Assembly (NCBI RefSeq): GCF_001988955.1 | Contig: NZ_CP014263.1 | Location: forward strand, 1 to 64,000 | DNA: 64,000 nucleotides | Source: Spirosoma montaniterrae | GTDB taxonomy: Bacteria > Bacteroidota > Bacteroidia > Cytophagales > Spirosomataceae | Reading direction: 5' to 3' | Shown here: piece by piece, positions 35,301-43,417 of the stretch | Position numbering within the stretch: the stretch's first letter is position 1 | How the letters are laid out: each line of letters opens with the position of its first letter | Notes under the pieces: generated by a model | Database searches by the model: none | What the model was told of the DNA's origin: nothing | The model's input: the letters and a program-made list of their open reading frames with translations, nothing else | Made by a program: the position numbers and the translations under genes

Positions 35301-36431
35301 TTGCGGATTCACCTGATAAACCAATGCTTTCAGGTCATTACGCGATTGAGACACTTCAGCCGTACAAACGGCACCAACGTACACATTGCCCCGGTAAAAC
35401 TTGGTAGCGAAAATCTGGTAATCGTCGTTGGAGCATGTACCGGAGGGTACAATAGTGTAGGACTGAATTTGACCGGAAGCCGGAGCCGAGGGCGGATTGC
35501 CAACCGGAATTACGTACAGTTTTTTGTCGAACAGGTTGGTAACAAACAGCGTCTGTTCATCATCCGACAGATCAAGGTCGCCTAAGCCAGCACGACCTAC
35601 ATTGCCAAAGCCCCAGTTGTCGTTGCTGGGTGAGTTAATATTGGCTGGCAGGCTGCGTGCGCCTTCGGTGCCAGCGTTGAGCGTCAAAAACAAGGGGGCC
35701 GATACGGTTGTGCTGGCCGGACCCGTGTAATCGAGTTTGTAAATGGCACCTAACCTCCCGTTGAGAACGCCTGCATGACGACGCACAAAGGCACCGGCAA
35801 ACATCTGTTTGCTGGATCGCTGATACGCCAAACCCCAGACTGAGCCGGTGGCGGGGCTGTTGGCATCAACGTTTTTGCCCGTGGTCGACGTGGCCGTGGC
35901 GTTGTAAGGAAAGGTAACGATGGTTGGTTCGATGGCCGTTTGATTGCCATTGACGAAGCACGTTGTGACAACGTTGGTGTTAAGTGGCCCGCAGAAATGA
36001 GCGGGATAGTTCAGGCCATAGTTGACCACTGCTGATCCCGACAGGTTTACGAACCGAACACTCGAACCGCTTGCACTGCTGTTTGTTGGCGCACTCACAA
36101 ACCCATCGTAATCAGTAGCGACAGGATTAGAGAATTCTAATCGATAAACGCCATTGGCCCCCACGTTCAGCGTATAAAGCCCTGATGCGTCTGTAAGGGC
36201 AGATAGAGACGTGCCCAAACTATTAATAGCCGTGACACGAACGCCCGGAACACCTATTTCGCCCGCTGAAATACCCGTGCCCGACGTGGGGTTATCAACG
36301 AGGCCGTTGCTGTTAAAGTCACGGTATACTGTACCTGTAATAGTTTGGGCGTAACTATTGGGCGAGTTGGTCAGCAGGCACAAAAGTGCCAGCAGACCAG
36401 TAACAAGTAATAAGCGTGTAGAGGTAGGCAT
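32364..36431 (-). CDS. Giant secreted adhesin with SdrD-B and Ig-like repeats
   Basis: A 1355-residue secreted protein with a 28-residue signal peptide ending in NSYAQ. SdrD-B-like domains at about 29-140 and 650-760 (RVWRDDNDNGIQDAGELAL) flank a region that may fold as a beta propeller (about 150-640). Ig-like repeats of the putative Ig (He_PIG) type follow (about 870-1060), then another Ig-like domain and a C-terminal module with SCCP and, at 1316, CGCPPAKCVPFV. No type IX sorting domain of the usual form is present. It is a likely surface adhesin. A 525-bp tract is shared with the next large gene. Confidence 0.85.
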   Translation of the reverse strand: MPTSTRLLLVTGLLALLCLLTNSPNSYAQTITGTVYRDFNSNGLVDNPTSGTGISAGEIGVPGVRVTAINSLGTSLSALTDASGLYTLNVGANGVYRLEFSNPVATDYDGFVSAPTNSSASGSSVRFVNLSGSAVVNYGLNYPAHFCGPLNTNVVTTCFVNGNQTAIEPTIVTFPYNATATSTTGKNVDANSPATGSVWGLAYQRSSKQMFAGAFVRRHAGVLNGRLGAIYKLDYTGPASTTVSAPLFLTLNAGTEGARSLPANINSPSNDNWGFGNVGRAGLGDLDLSDDEQTLFVTNLFDKKLYVIPVGNPPSAPASGQIQSYTIVPSGTCSNDDYQIFATKFYRGNVYVGAVCTAEVSQSRNDLKALVYQVNPQNGVATQVFSTTLGFQRGFASNEYTSTNPASASSRFWRPWTNNFNLFFQSSTFNNSRIASYPQPMLTDIEFDVDGSMILAFGDRTAYQLGTYNNGPTSFTYVTGPGTTTTASPTSASGSNGWTGISGGDLMRVHNNSGTFVVESNASAGGIATLGAGRNEGNGGGEYYWDDRYEAGFVPHEETAIGGLTFFPGSGQVMATVIDPVDLWSGGVSRFNNRTGSAGGTAFGSNQDANYNASRFQVYGDGTPNVNATGKSAGLGDLELRCGVAPVQIGNRVWRDDNDNGIQDAGELALAGITVQLKGSGVPANTTVVTGSNGEYYFSNASGTNATGFVYSLTGLSAGNSYSICFPTSASAGALSLSTKPNQDPNGRVDSKPNPAGIVSFTLGGAGQNTFVYDAAFVPCVTPTSVVATATPNSVAPGAVVTLNASASGVTAGTTNYTWSGPGISSPTATTVASRTITAPTTEGVYAYTVLVSNGVGCTATATTSLSVICSLSITTTSLTSGTLGQPYSQSLASTGGVGSLTYVVASGTLPTGLTLDASTGILSGTPTAAATTNFTLSVTDANGCFDEQPLSITATCPLLSLLPTSLPTAQEGTLYSQTLTASGGTAPYAYSVTAGTPPPGLGLVGDVISGTPTGSGLSSFTVTATDANGCSVELPLSISVSAAPVCDLSVTASASSGTVAIGNSATLTASVSPTGSYTYVWSAPDGVTLETPNAEITDTSALPSGVHTFTVSVTSGPDCSSTATVCVSVPFTACQGSDYAFSLSTVAGYDSYDWIYTAPGSATSTTVQSGSANTFVATLPGEYQVQAFRDDVSSCPDGSCCPVIINEIPAPVAPSLTAVAATCNSQTATVANADAQLILSGTALSGLTYNVAKGDSYTASAPLFDTNQNLPATTGSVLATGLTNPTSSAGDVYTVRIFSGDCFIDVAVTVPQNVCGCPPAKCVPFVIEQVRRSQPGGGGGSAPLQLPSEPSGGQ
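33301..33825. repeat. 525-bp tract shared with 38839-39363
   Basis: This tract aligns without gaps to 38839-39363 in the other adhesin gene (constant offset of 5538); in the parts compared by eye about 92-95 percent of bases agree. It covers two Ig-like repeats. High identity without gaps points to recent duplication or gene conversion. Confidence 0.85.
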
Positions 36432-36743
36432 CGAATAAATATTTTGTGTTGATCGAATGGTTCATTCGATAAATTGGCAATATGTGTGCCATGAGAGCAT
36501 TTCATTAGAGAAAGTGAGTTTTTATGTGTTATTTTAACTGGTTTATTTCTTATTTTGATTAGACTATTACTTATTTATAAGTTAGTATAATGAGTAACTG
36601 AGTTTTACAAAAAATATGCCAGCCATCCAACTTAGAATTGGCCTTATATAACCTATATATTAACTCGTTTCATAAAGAAAAAGTAAACGGGTAGCTGAAG
36701 AATGCTTCAACTACCCGTTTACTCGTACAAATCAGCTCACCTA
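36432..36743. other. Intergenic region upstream of the 1355-residue adhesin
   Basis: This AT-rich stretch has no gene. It holds a small inverted repeat ATCGAAT-GGTTC-ATTCGAT at 36452-36470 close to the adhesin start, possibly a regulatory site, and the terminator of the upstream adhesin at 36682-36723. No TAnnTTTG element was found in the right orientation. Confidence 0.55.
36682..36723 (-). terminator. Terminator of the 2118-residue adhesin gene
   Basis: Thirteen perfect base pairs (36682-36694 with 36711-36723) are followed on the minus strand by the T-rich run CTTTTTCTTT. The stem lies 20 bases after the stop at 36744. Confidence 0.85.
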
Positions 36744-39700
36744 TTACTGACCACCAATACGGGTTCCTTTTCTGGTTTGCTTTAACACAAACGGCACACA
36801 CACAGATGGCGGGCAGTTGCAGTTGGCGGGCAAAATAACTACCTGCTCATCACGGTGGCAGTTTAGCGCGTTATAAACCCGGACCCAATACGTGCCTGCG
36901 GGCAGCGTACTGGCCAACACGCTATTAATTGGTAAAGCCATCGGATTTGATGTTATCAATGTACCACTCTCAAAATCAATACCGCCCCGGCTGATTTGAT
37001 ATGTCAGATTCGTCACGCTACTTAGCCCTGTAAGTATAATACGCCCATTGGCTTGCACTGTAGACCCCGAGCAGGTAGGAGTACTGGCTGTCAGCGAGTA
37101 AGACGCTACACCCGGTATCTCTTCCACAATGAAGGGACAGCAGCTATAATCCGGACACAGCTCATTAGCATTGTTCGCCGAAAGCTTGTACTCGCCGGGC
37201 TGGCGCACTTCCAGTATATTAGTGGTGAAGCTGGTGAGTTCGGTAGTCACGCCCTCGAAGGTGCGGAACCAATGATATTTGGTGCGCTCGGTGGGGGCCG
37301 TCAGTTGAAAGACATATTCGCTGCCGGGGCAGACAAGAATCGGAATACTGGTACAAACGTCGACTTCCTTACCAGGAATAGCGGCTTTGTTATACACGAT
37401 TCCTTCGGTTGTTGCTGTCACCTGGAACGTTAAGCTAAGACTTTGTCCGGCTCCGATGCTGGAGACTGTCCACGTACTGGCTACCGAAGCTGACATGGCT
37501 GGGGTGAACGTAGTACCGGTTGGAGCGACAGCCGAACCCAACAGATAGGTGGCTCCTTCGGAGAGCAGATCCCTTACGACGGCTGTGGTCGCTACTGAGC
37601 CGGTATTGGTCAGCACCACTGTGTAGGTCAGTACGTCGCCCACTTTCGCCCTACTCTTGTCAACAGCTTTCGCCAGATTGAGTGAGGGGTTAGGAGCGGT
37701 TGTGCAACTCATCGGCACAGTATAAATTATGCTACTGCTGGTGCTGGAGCCGTTGGTGAGCACAGCAACTACCGTGCGGCTGACTGGTCCGTCACTCACG
37801 CCCGATACTGAGAAGATAGCCGTAGGCTGGCCTGCCGTGACCGTCTGGCTCAACACAACGCTTCCGTTGTCGCTTACAGTAAGAGTAGACCCCGCTGGGG
37901 CATCGGTGAGCGTTACTATACCACTGGCGGTGTAGGTGTTGGTCGCTGTATTACAAGCAGGCAGGCCAACGTTTACCCGTACCGTCGGTGGAGTTGGGTC
38001 GACTCTGATCGTCAGGGGCAGGATGGCCGTACAACTCTTACTGTCGGTCACCGTTAGGGTGAAGCTGGAGTTGCCCGCTGAAGTAGGTGTGCCTGAAATG
38101 ACGCCTGTACTGGCATTGAGCGACAGCCCGCTGGGCAACGTACCAATAGCGTTGAAGGTCATTGGGACGATACCACCACTGGTGGCAATGCTCTGGCTAT
38201 AAGCCGTGCCAACCTGGCCGTTGGGCAGGCTGCTGGTGGTAACGCTCACCGAGCAAAGGGTGCAGGCCAGCGGTACGCTGTAGGTGGTGCTGGCCGGGGT
38301 GCCATCGGTCAGCCTTGCCACAACGGTGCGGCTGGCTGGTCCGTTGCTGACCCCGGTCACTGAAAAGATCACGCTGGAAGAACCGGCGGCTACGGGTTGG
38401 CTCAGCACGGAGTTGCCGTTGTCGGTGAGGCTCAGGCTGGAGCCTGGCGTAGCGTTGGCGATGGTGGCTGTGCCGCTGGCGATGTAGGTGTTGGTTGCCG
38501 TGTTGCAGACGGGTGTCCCAACCACCACCACAACCGTCGCTGGAGCGGTAGTACAGGAAACGGGTGCGGTGTAGGTGGTGCTGCTGGTGCCGCATCCGGC
38601 TAAACTGGCCGACACGCTTCGGGGGCTGCCATCGGATACTAACCCGGCCATTTGCTCAGTAATCAGCGTGGCGTTGGCCGGAACAGTAAGCGTTCGACTC
38701 TCCACGCCGTCGATAAGGGTAAGGATGCCGCTGCTGGCGGGCGGGTTGGTCAGCGTTACGCTCAAGGTGGCTGTGTAGCGGTTGGTAGTCGGGTCGCAGG
38801 GGCCAGCCGTTGCGGTTAGGGTCAGCGAACAGACTGGGGCCGCTGAAACGCTGATGCTCAGCGGAAGCGGCACCGAACACCCGTTGGCATCGGTAGCCGT
38901 GAGGGTAAAGCTGCTCAGGCCCGAAGCCGTCGGCGTACCACTTATCACATTGCCGACCAACCCAAGTCCTGGGGGTGGAGTACCCGCCGTCACCGAGTAG
39001 GCGTAGGGAGCCGTACCGCCCGATGCGGTCAGCGGCTGGCTGTAGAGGGTGCCTTCCTGGGCAGTGGGCAGGCTGGTAGGAAGCAGCGAAAGCAGCGGAC
39101 ATGTTGCGGTGATGCTCAGAGGCTGCTCGTCGGCACAGCCGTTGGCATCCGTCACGCTAAGGGTGAAGTTGGTGATGGCTGCTGCGGTGGGTGTTCCGGA
39201 AAGGATGCCTGTGCTGGCATCGAGGCTCAAGCCTGTCGGGAGCGTCCCGCTGGCGACCGCGTAGGTCAGCGAACCTACCCCGCCCGTGCTGGCCAGGCTC
39301 TGGCTGTAGGGCTGGCCCAGGGTGCCGCTTGTTAGTGAGGTAGTGGTGATCGACAGTGAGCAGACCGAGCAGGAAACTGGTGCGGTATAGGTGGTGCTGG
39401 TAGTGCCGCAGGCCAACACGCTGCTGGCGATGCTGACGGTCTGGGTCAGGCCGTTGGAAGGCAAGCCGTTGAAGATGGCGGTTAGCGTGTTGGTGCCCAA
39501 ACCGCCCGAGGTAGACAGGGTCTGGGTTAGCGTACCAGTGCTGATAGTGATGCTGCCCTCGACAGGGTTAGCGACCGTGACTACCACGGTTGCCGAGTAG
39601 GTGTTGGTAAGGGGGTCGCAAGGGCCGGCAGTGGCTGTCGCTCCGAGTGAGCAGATGGGAGCCGCTGAAACGCTGATGCTCAGCGGCACGGTAGCCGAGC

Positions 39701-42700
39701 AGGCCTTGCTGTCTGTTACGGTTAGACTGAAACTGGTTGTACCGGCTGCGGTAGGTGTACCCGAGATGACACCCGTGCTGGTGTTGACAATCAGCCCGGC
39801 TGGTAGAGCTCCTGTCGAACTGAAGGTGTAAGCGGGCGTGCCACCACTAACTACGATAGTCTGGCTGTAAGCTGTGCCGATCTGGCCGTTGGGCAAATTG
39901 GCTGGAGTGACCGTCAGGGCGGGGCTTACCGTTAAAATACCATTGGCCGTGGCTGAGCAACCTTGGGCCGTTGTGCCCGTGACCGAGTATGTGCCAGCTA
40001 CGCTGACTGAGATCGACATCGTTGTGGCACCTGTGCTCCAAAGATAGGTGCTGGCACCCGACGCGCTGAGTACTCCTGTCTCTTCGGCGCAAACAGTGGC
40101 TGAAGTGGCTGTTACGAGTGGTAGTGGGTCAATGGTGAGCACCCGGCTGAGTTGGGCAGGTTCGCAGCTACCACTGCCGTCAGGGTCAGCACTCGTCAGC
40201 GTCAGCGTTATACTGCCAGCAGTGACGTCGGCCAGTGAAGGCTGGTAGGTTACAGCCGTGACAGACCCAATTGTGTTCAATGAAAGAATGCCCGTTCCAT
40301 TGCTGGTGAGTGTAGCTGACGTTGCTCCGCTGACACCCGCTGTAAAACTGACTAGTGCTTGCCCGCAGGTCTGCATGGTGGTGGGCAGTAACGTCAGGCT
40401 AACCGGCGTCTGGCAGGCGCAGTTGACCACGACCGACTTGGTGTCTGTACAAGAGCTGCCGATGGCGCGAACAACTACGGTAGCAGTGGTGCTGGTGGTT
40501 GCACTGAGGGTAAAGCTATTAGCAGTGGTGAAGTCTCCTCCGTTGAGACTATACTCAAGCACACCTGCCCCTATGTTGGTTGTTTCCACCGTTAGGCTGG
40601 CCACGTTGCCCATACATGCTGTACCCTGGGTCAGGGCGATGATCTGGGGCTGGGGGTTGACCGTCAGCAGGGCCGTTGCCGTTGCCGAGCAGCCTGCTGC
40701 ACTGGTAGCTGTCACTGAGTAAGTACCCGCACTCATCACCTCAATGCTGGCCGTGGTTGCGCCTGTGTTCCAGAGGTAGGCTTCCGCTCCTGTTACCGTG
40801 AGTGTGCCGGTCTGTCCGCTACAAACCGTAGCGGAGGTAGTTGTCAGGGTAGGAGCAGGACAAACGACTGTAATACTCAATGGCAGGATGGCCGTACAAC
40901 TCTTACTGTCGGTCACCGTTAGGGTGAAGCTGGAGTTGCCCGCTGAAGTAGGTGTGCCTGAAATGACGCCTGTACTGGCGTTAAGCGACAGCCCGCTGGG
41001 CAATGAGCCGATGGCCGCGAAGGTGAGCGAACCGGGGGCGGCTCCACTGATGGCAATATTCTGGCTGTAAGGCTGATTTACTGCGCCGGAGGCTACGACT
41101 GTAGTGTTAATCGAAAGGGAACAGACCGTACACGAGGCTGGTGCTATATAGGTAGCACTCGCGCTGCCGCAGTCAGTCAATGCTGCCGTTATGGTGTGTG
41201 TCGTTGCTCCTGACGCTAAGCCCGTCAGTGAGTAAGCTACCGACGTAGCACCTGATGGAACAGTGACAGTGGTGCTGTAGAGACCATCTGTGATCGTCGC
41301 TGTGCCGCCCGCTGTGGCTGTCAGGTTAACATTGCCCGAAAGAGTATATTGATTAGTGGCTGAATTGCAGGTGCCGGGCGTGACTGTCAGCGTCAGGCTA
41401 CAGGATAAGGGAATATAGTTATATACTTCAACGTCGCCACCGGCACCCTTTATGTCGTCGCCAGTGCCGTCATAACCAGGCACATACGGAACGGCTCGGA
41501 AACTACTAACCTTACCTCCCAGGTTGCCATTCGTGATGCTCCCGACTGTCGTTAAGTTTGTTACCTGCAGGCCATGTGGGCCATCGGATGTGATCATATC
41601 ACCCGCGCTGAACACTAACGTAATATCCGACTGACCATTTAATGGGGCAACATCAATACCCCCATAGGCGTCGTATGTATTAGGCGTGCTGGAGGTGCCA
41701 GGATTAATTCTGTTCGCCAACGTAAAATTCGTTGTACTACCCTGATAAACATAGACGTGGGCATCGTGTACGTATGTGCCCGCATCTGATATCATGGTTC
41801 GGCCTGCCAAGAGCATCTTCGTCCCATCTTGCGTAAAAGCAATGTCAGTGATAAATTCTTTCTGACGGGCAGGCACATCAAACTCTTCAATATCCGTTGC
41901 CGAGTTAATAGTGCCATTGGCATTCAGCGCCACCGACCGAATACGGGTATCGCTCGTGTTACTGTAATCGCTTCCGTAAGGTTTATTGCGATTTACCTTC
42001 CAGGTACTGTAATACAGCCGTCCATTCTTCACCGCCAATGCCCAGGGCAGATTAGTGCTGATGCTTGCACTCGTGCTTAGGGGCGCGTCCGGGTCAACAG
42101 GATTCGCAAACCACGCACTTGTGCCTGGTGCCTGATAGGAGTCAAGGATGGCTCCTGTAGCATTTAGGCGATAAATTTTTCCATCGCTGAAGTTGGAGAC
42201 AAAAAACTGGTTATTAGTACGGTCATAGCAAATGTCGCCCATGCCAGGTCCCTTCGTGCGTCTTTTCTCGGAAGAAAGCCAGCTAAGGATTTCCACGGCT
42301 GTTTGGGGCAGAACAGCAAAGACAGTGGGTGTCCCGGTTGTTTTATCAATTTTATAGATTGTACCCGCTGCTGACACACTACCTGCTGAGCTGCCATTGC
42401 CATTCCATCCGCCAATTGTGCCATACTGCGAAGGGGATAACCAGGATGCATAATTCCACGGATAGGAGGAGGAGGCAGTTGCGTACAGATTTCCTGAAAC
42501 ATCGAACGTAAGTCCGAATACATTGCCAACTTTTTCTATAGTCCAGTCGGGGTGGTGATAAGACGGAGGCCCATCCCAGACGGTTCCCGGTGAGGTATAA
42601 GGAGCAGGGGCTGACAAATCAACTAACCCCAATACATAATTCGTCATGGATGAAGTATTGCCAGCCACCGAATTGACAGCACCGCAACTGACAGCAACGG

Positions 42701-43100
42701 TGCCGTATTTGATGTCAGGTAATGCAGCATATGTACTCGTTTTTGATGCCAGACGCGCCGATGAATGAGCAAACGAAGTGGTTCCGGACGGAACGGTTAC
42801 AGCCGCTCTGCGAGTGCCTTCGGTTAAGGTCGTGGAACTGCCCTGTGTAGTCGTTAGGTTGATGTTTCCCGTCAGAATATAGCCGCTGTTAGGCAGAATT
42901 ATACCCGCCCTGTTGGGGACTGTATCGATGGTATCGGCGTTAGTTTCTGTGCCGGGAGTTAGTATGGCTCCATACGCCCTGTTTACATTGCATTCGTGGA
43001 GGATAGTGCCTGTCACGGTTCGGCTATATCCCGCAAGAGCGTATAATATTAGTCCTGCAAACGTGAAAAATAATTTAAGAAATGTAGTGAATGAATTCAT
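36744..43100 (-). CDS. Giant secreted adhesin with He_PIG and DUF11-like repeats
   Basis: A 2118-residue secreted protein. Signal peptide of about 25 residues ends in ALAGYS. The N-terminal part (about 40-550) looks like a beta propeller (GNVFGLTFDVSGNLYATA, GMGDICYDRTNNQFFVSNF). Then come more than ten Ig-like repeats of the He_PIG kind, a DUF11-type domain (NLAKAVDKSRAKVGDVLTY) and the C-terminal module shared with the 32364 protein, with CPDYSCCPFIVEEIP and CNCPPSVCVPFV at 2094. No usual type IX sorting domain is seen. ATG 43100 is chosen because an earlier start would add an unusual leader. Confidence 0.85.
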   Translation of the reverse strand: MNSFTTFLKLFFTFAGLILYALAGYSRTVTGTILHECNVNRAYGAILTPGTETNADTIDTVPNRAGIILPNSGYILTGNINLTTTQGSSTTLTEGTRRAAVTVPSGTTSFAHSSARLASKTSTYAALPDIKYGTVAVSCGAVNSVAGNTSSMTNYVLGLVDLSAPAPYTSPGTVWDGPPSYHHPDWTIEKVGNVFGLTFDVSGNLYATASSSYPWNYASWLSPSQYGTIGGWNGNGSSAGSVSAAGTIYKIDKTTGTPTVFAVLPQTAVEILSWLSSEKRRTKGPGMGDICYDRTNNQFFVSNFSDGKIYRLNATGAILDSYQAPGTSAWFANPVDPDAPLSTSASISTNLPWALAVKNGRLYYSTWKVNRNKPYGSDYSNTSDTRIRSVALNANGTINSATDIEEFDVPARQKEFITDIAFTQDGTKMLLAGRTMISDAGTYVHDAHVYVYQGSTTNFTLANRINPGTSSTPNTYDAYGGIDVAPLNGQSDITLVFSAGDMITSDGPHGLQVTNLTTVGSITNGNLGGKVSSFRAVPYVPGYDGTGDDIKGAGGDVEVYNYIPLSCSLTLTVTPGTCNSATNQYTLSGNVNLTATAGGTATITDGLYSTTVTVPSGATSVAYSLTGLASGATTHTITAALTDCGSASATYIAPASCTVCSLSINTTVVASGAVNQPYSQNIAISGAAPGSLTFAAIGSLPSGLSLNASTGVISGTPTSAGNSSFTLTVTDSKSCTAILPLSITVVCPAPTLTTTSATVCSGQTGTLTVTGAEAYLWNTGATTASIEVMSAGTYSVTATSAAGCSATATALLTVNPQPQIIALTQGTACMGNVASLTVETTNIGAGVLEYSLNGGDFTTANSFTLSATTSTTATVVVRAIGSSCTDTKSVVVNCACQTPVSLTLLPTTMQTCGQALVSFTAGVSGATSATLTSNGTGILSLNTIGSVTAVTYQPSLADVTAGSITLTLTSADPDGSGSCEPAQLSRVLTIDPLPLVTATSATVCAEETGVLSASGASTYLWSTGATTMSISVSVAGTYSVTGTTAQGCSATANGILTVSPALTVTPANLPNGQIGTAYSQTIVVSGGTPAYTFSSTGALPAGLIVNTSTGVISGTPTAAGTTSFSLTVTDSKACSATVPLSISVSAAPICSLGATATAGPCDPLTNTYSATVVVTVANPVEGSITISTGTLTQTLSTSGGLGTNTLTAIFNGLPSNGLTQTVSIASSVLACGTTSTTYTAPVSCSVCSLSITTTSLTSGTLGQPYSQSLASTGGVGSLTYAVASGTLPTGLSLDASTGILSGTPTAAAITNFTLSVTDANGCADEQPLSITATCPLLSLLPTSLPTAQEGTLYSQPLTASGGTAPYAYSVTAGTPPPGLGLVGNVISGTPTASGLSSFTLTATDANGCSVPLPLSISVSAAPVCSLTLTATAGPCDPTTNRYTATLSVTLTNPPASSGILTLIDGVESRTLTVPANATLITEQMAGLVSDGSPRSVSASLAGCGTSSTTYTAPVSCTTAPATVVVVVGTPVCNTATNTYIASGTATIANATPGSSLSLTDNGNSVLSQPVAAGSSSVIFSVTGVSNGPASRTVVARLTDGTPASTTYSVPLACTLCSVSVTTSSLPNGQVGTAYSQSIATSGGIVPMTFNAIGTLPSGLSLNASTGVISGTPTSAGNSSFTLTVTDSKSCTAILPLTIRVDPTPPTVRVNVGLPACNTATNTYTASGIVTLTDAPAGSTLTVSDNGSVVLSQTVTAGQPTAIFSVSGVSDGPVSRTVVAVLTNGSSTSSSIIYTVPMSCTTAPNPSLNLAKAVDKSRAKVGDVLTYTVVLTNTGSVATTAVVRDLLSEGATYLLGSAVAPTGTTFTPAMSASVASTWTVSSIGAGQSLSLTFQVTATTEGIVYNKAAIPGKEVDVCTSIPILVCPGSEYVFQLTAPTERTKYHWFRTFEGVTTELTSFTTNILEVRQPGEYKLSANNANELCPDYSCCPFIVEEIPGVASYSLTASTPTCSGSTVQANGRIILTGLSSVTNLTYQISRGGIDFESGTLITSNPMALPINSVLASTLPAGTYWVRVYNALNCHRDEQVVILPANCNCPPSVCVPFVLKQTRKGTRIGGQ
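38017..38138. repeat. 122-bp internal repeat of the 2118-residue adhesin, copy 1
   Basis: This segment recurs at 40882-41003 with about two base differences in 122. It lies in the Ig-like repeat region and indicates recent internal duplication or conversion. Confidence 0.85.
38839..39363. repeat. 525-bp tract shared with 33301-33825
   Basis: Gapless partner of the tract in the 1355-residue adhesin gene; it encodes the same two Ig-like repeats with few substitutions. Confidence 0.85.
40882..41003. repeat. 122-bp internal repeat of the 2118-residue adhesin, copy 2
   Basis: Partner of 38017-38138, the differences being TGGCATTGAG against TGGCGTTAAG. Flanking Ig-like repeats are more divergent, so only this part was copied recently. 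Confidence 0.85.
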
Positions 43101-43417
43101 GACCCGGCAGTTTATATTGTGTAGAGAATGTCGCCGAAAGTCGCATACCAAAAAGTTTGCCGATCTTAAGAAACTCTGAATTTATAGGTGAAATTCTGCG
43201 AAAATGTGCTGAAATAAATTTTTGAGTAGCTTTATTCACCACGAACTCTGTTGCAATGGCGTAGATAAATTTTATGCCAATTATCTATATATTCATTGGT
43301 GGGTAAGTATATATACTTGGTATAACAAAACGATAGGCTACTGCTAATAATCGGTTTGGATGAGACTATCAACACGGTCGCTTTTGCCGTAACTTGCGGC
43401 CAAACAAAATCACAGGT
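43101..43417. other. Divergent intergenic region, AT-rich
   Basis: This stretch separates the adhesin gene and the arginine deiminase gene, which run apart. It is AT-rich and carries no gene and no clear TAnnTTTG element in either direction; CTTTTGCCG near 43380 is a two-mismatch candidate. A long regulatory region for both is possible but not shown. Confidence 0.5.

Noticed and set aside
32364..43100. Type IX secretion sorting domain at the ends of the adhesins
   Set aside because: The usual C-terminal pattern is absent; both end in the CxCPPxxCVPFV module instead.
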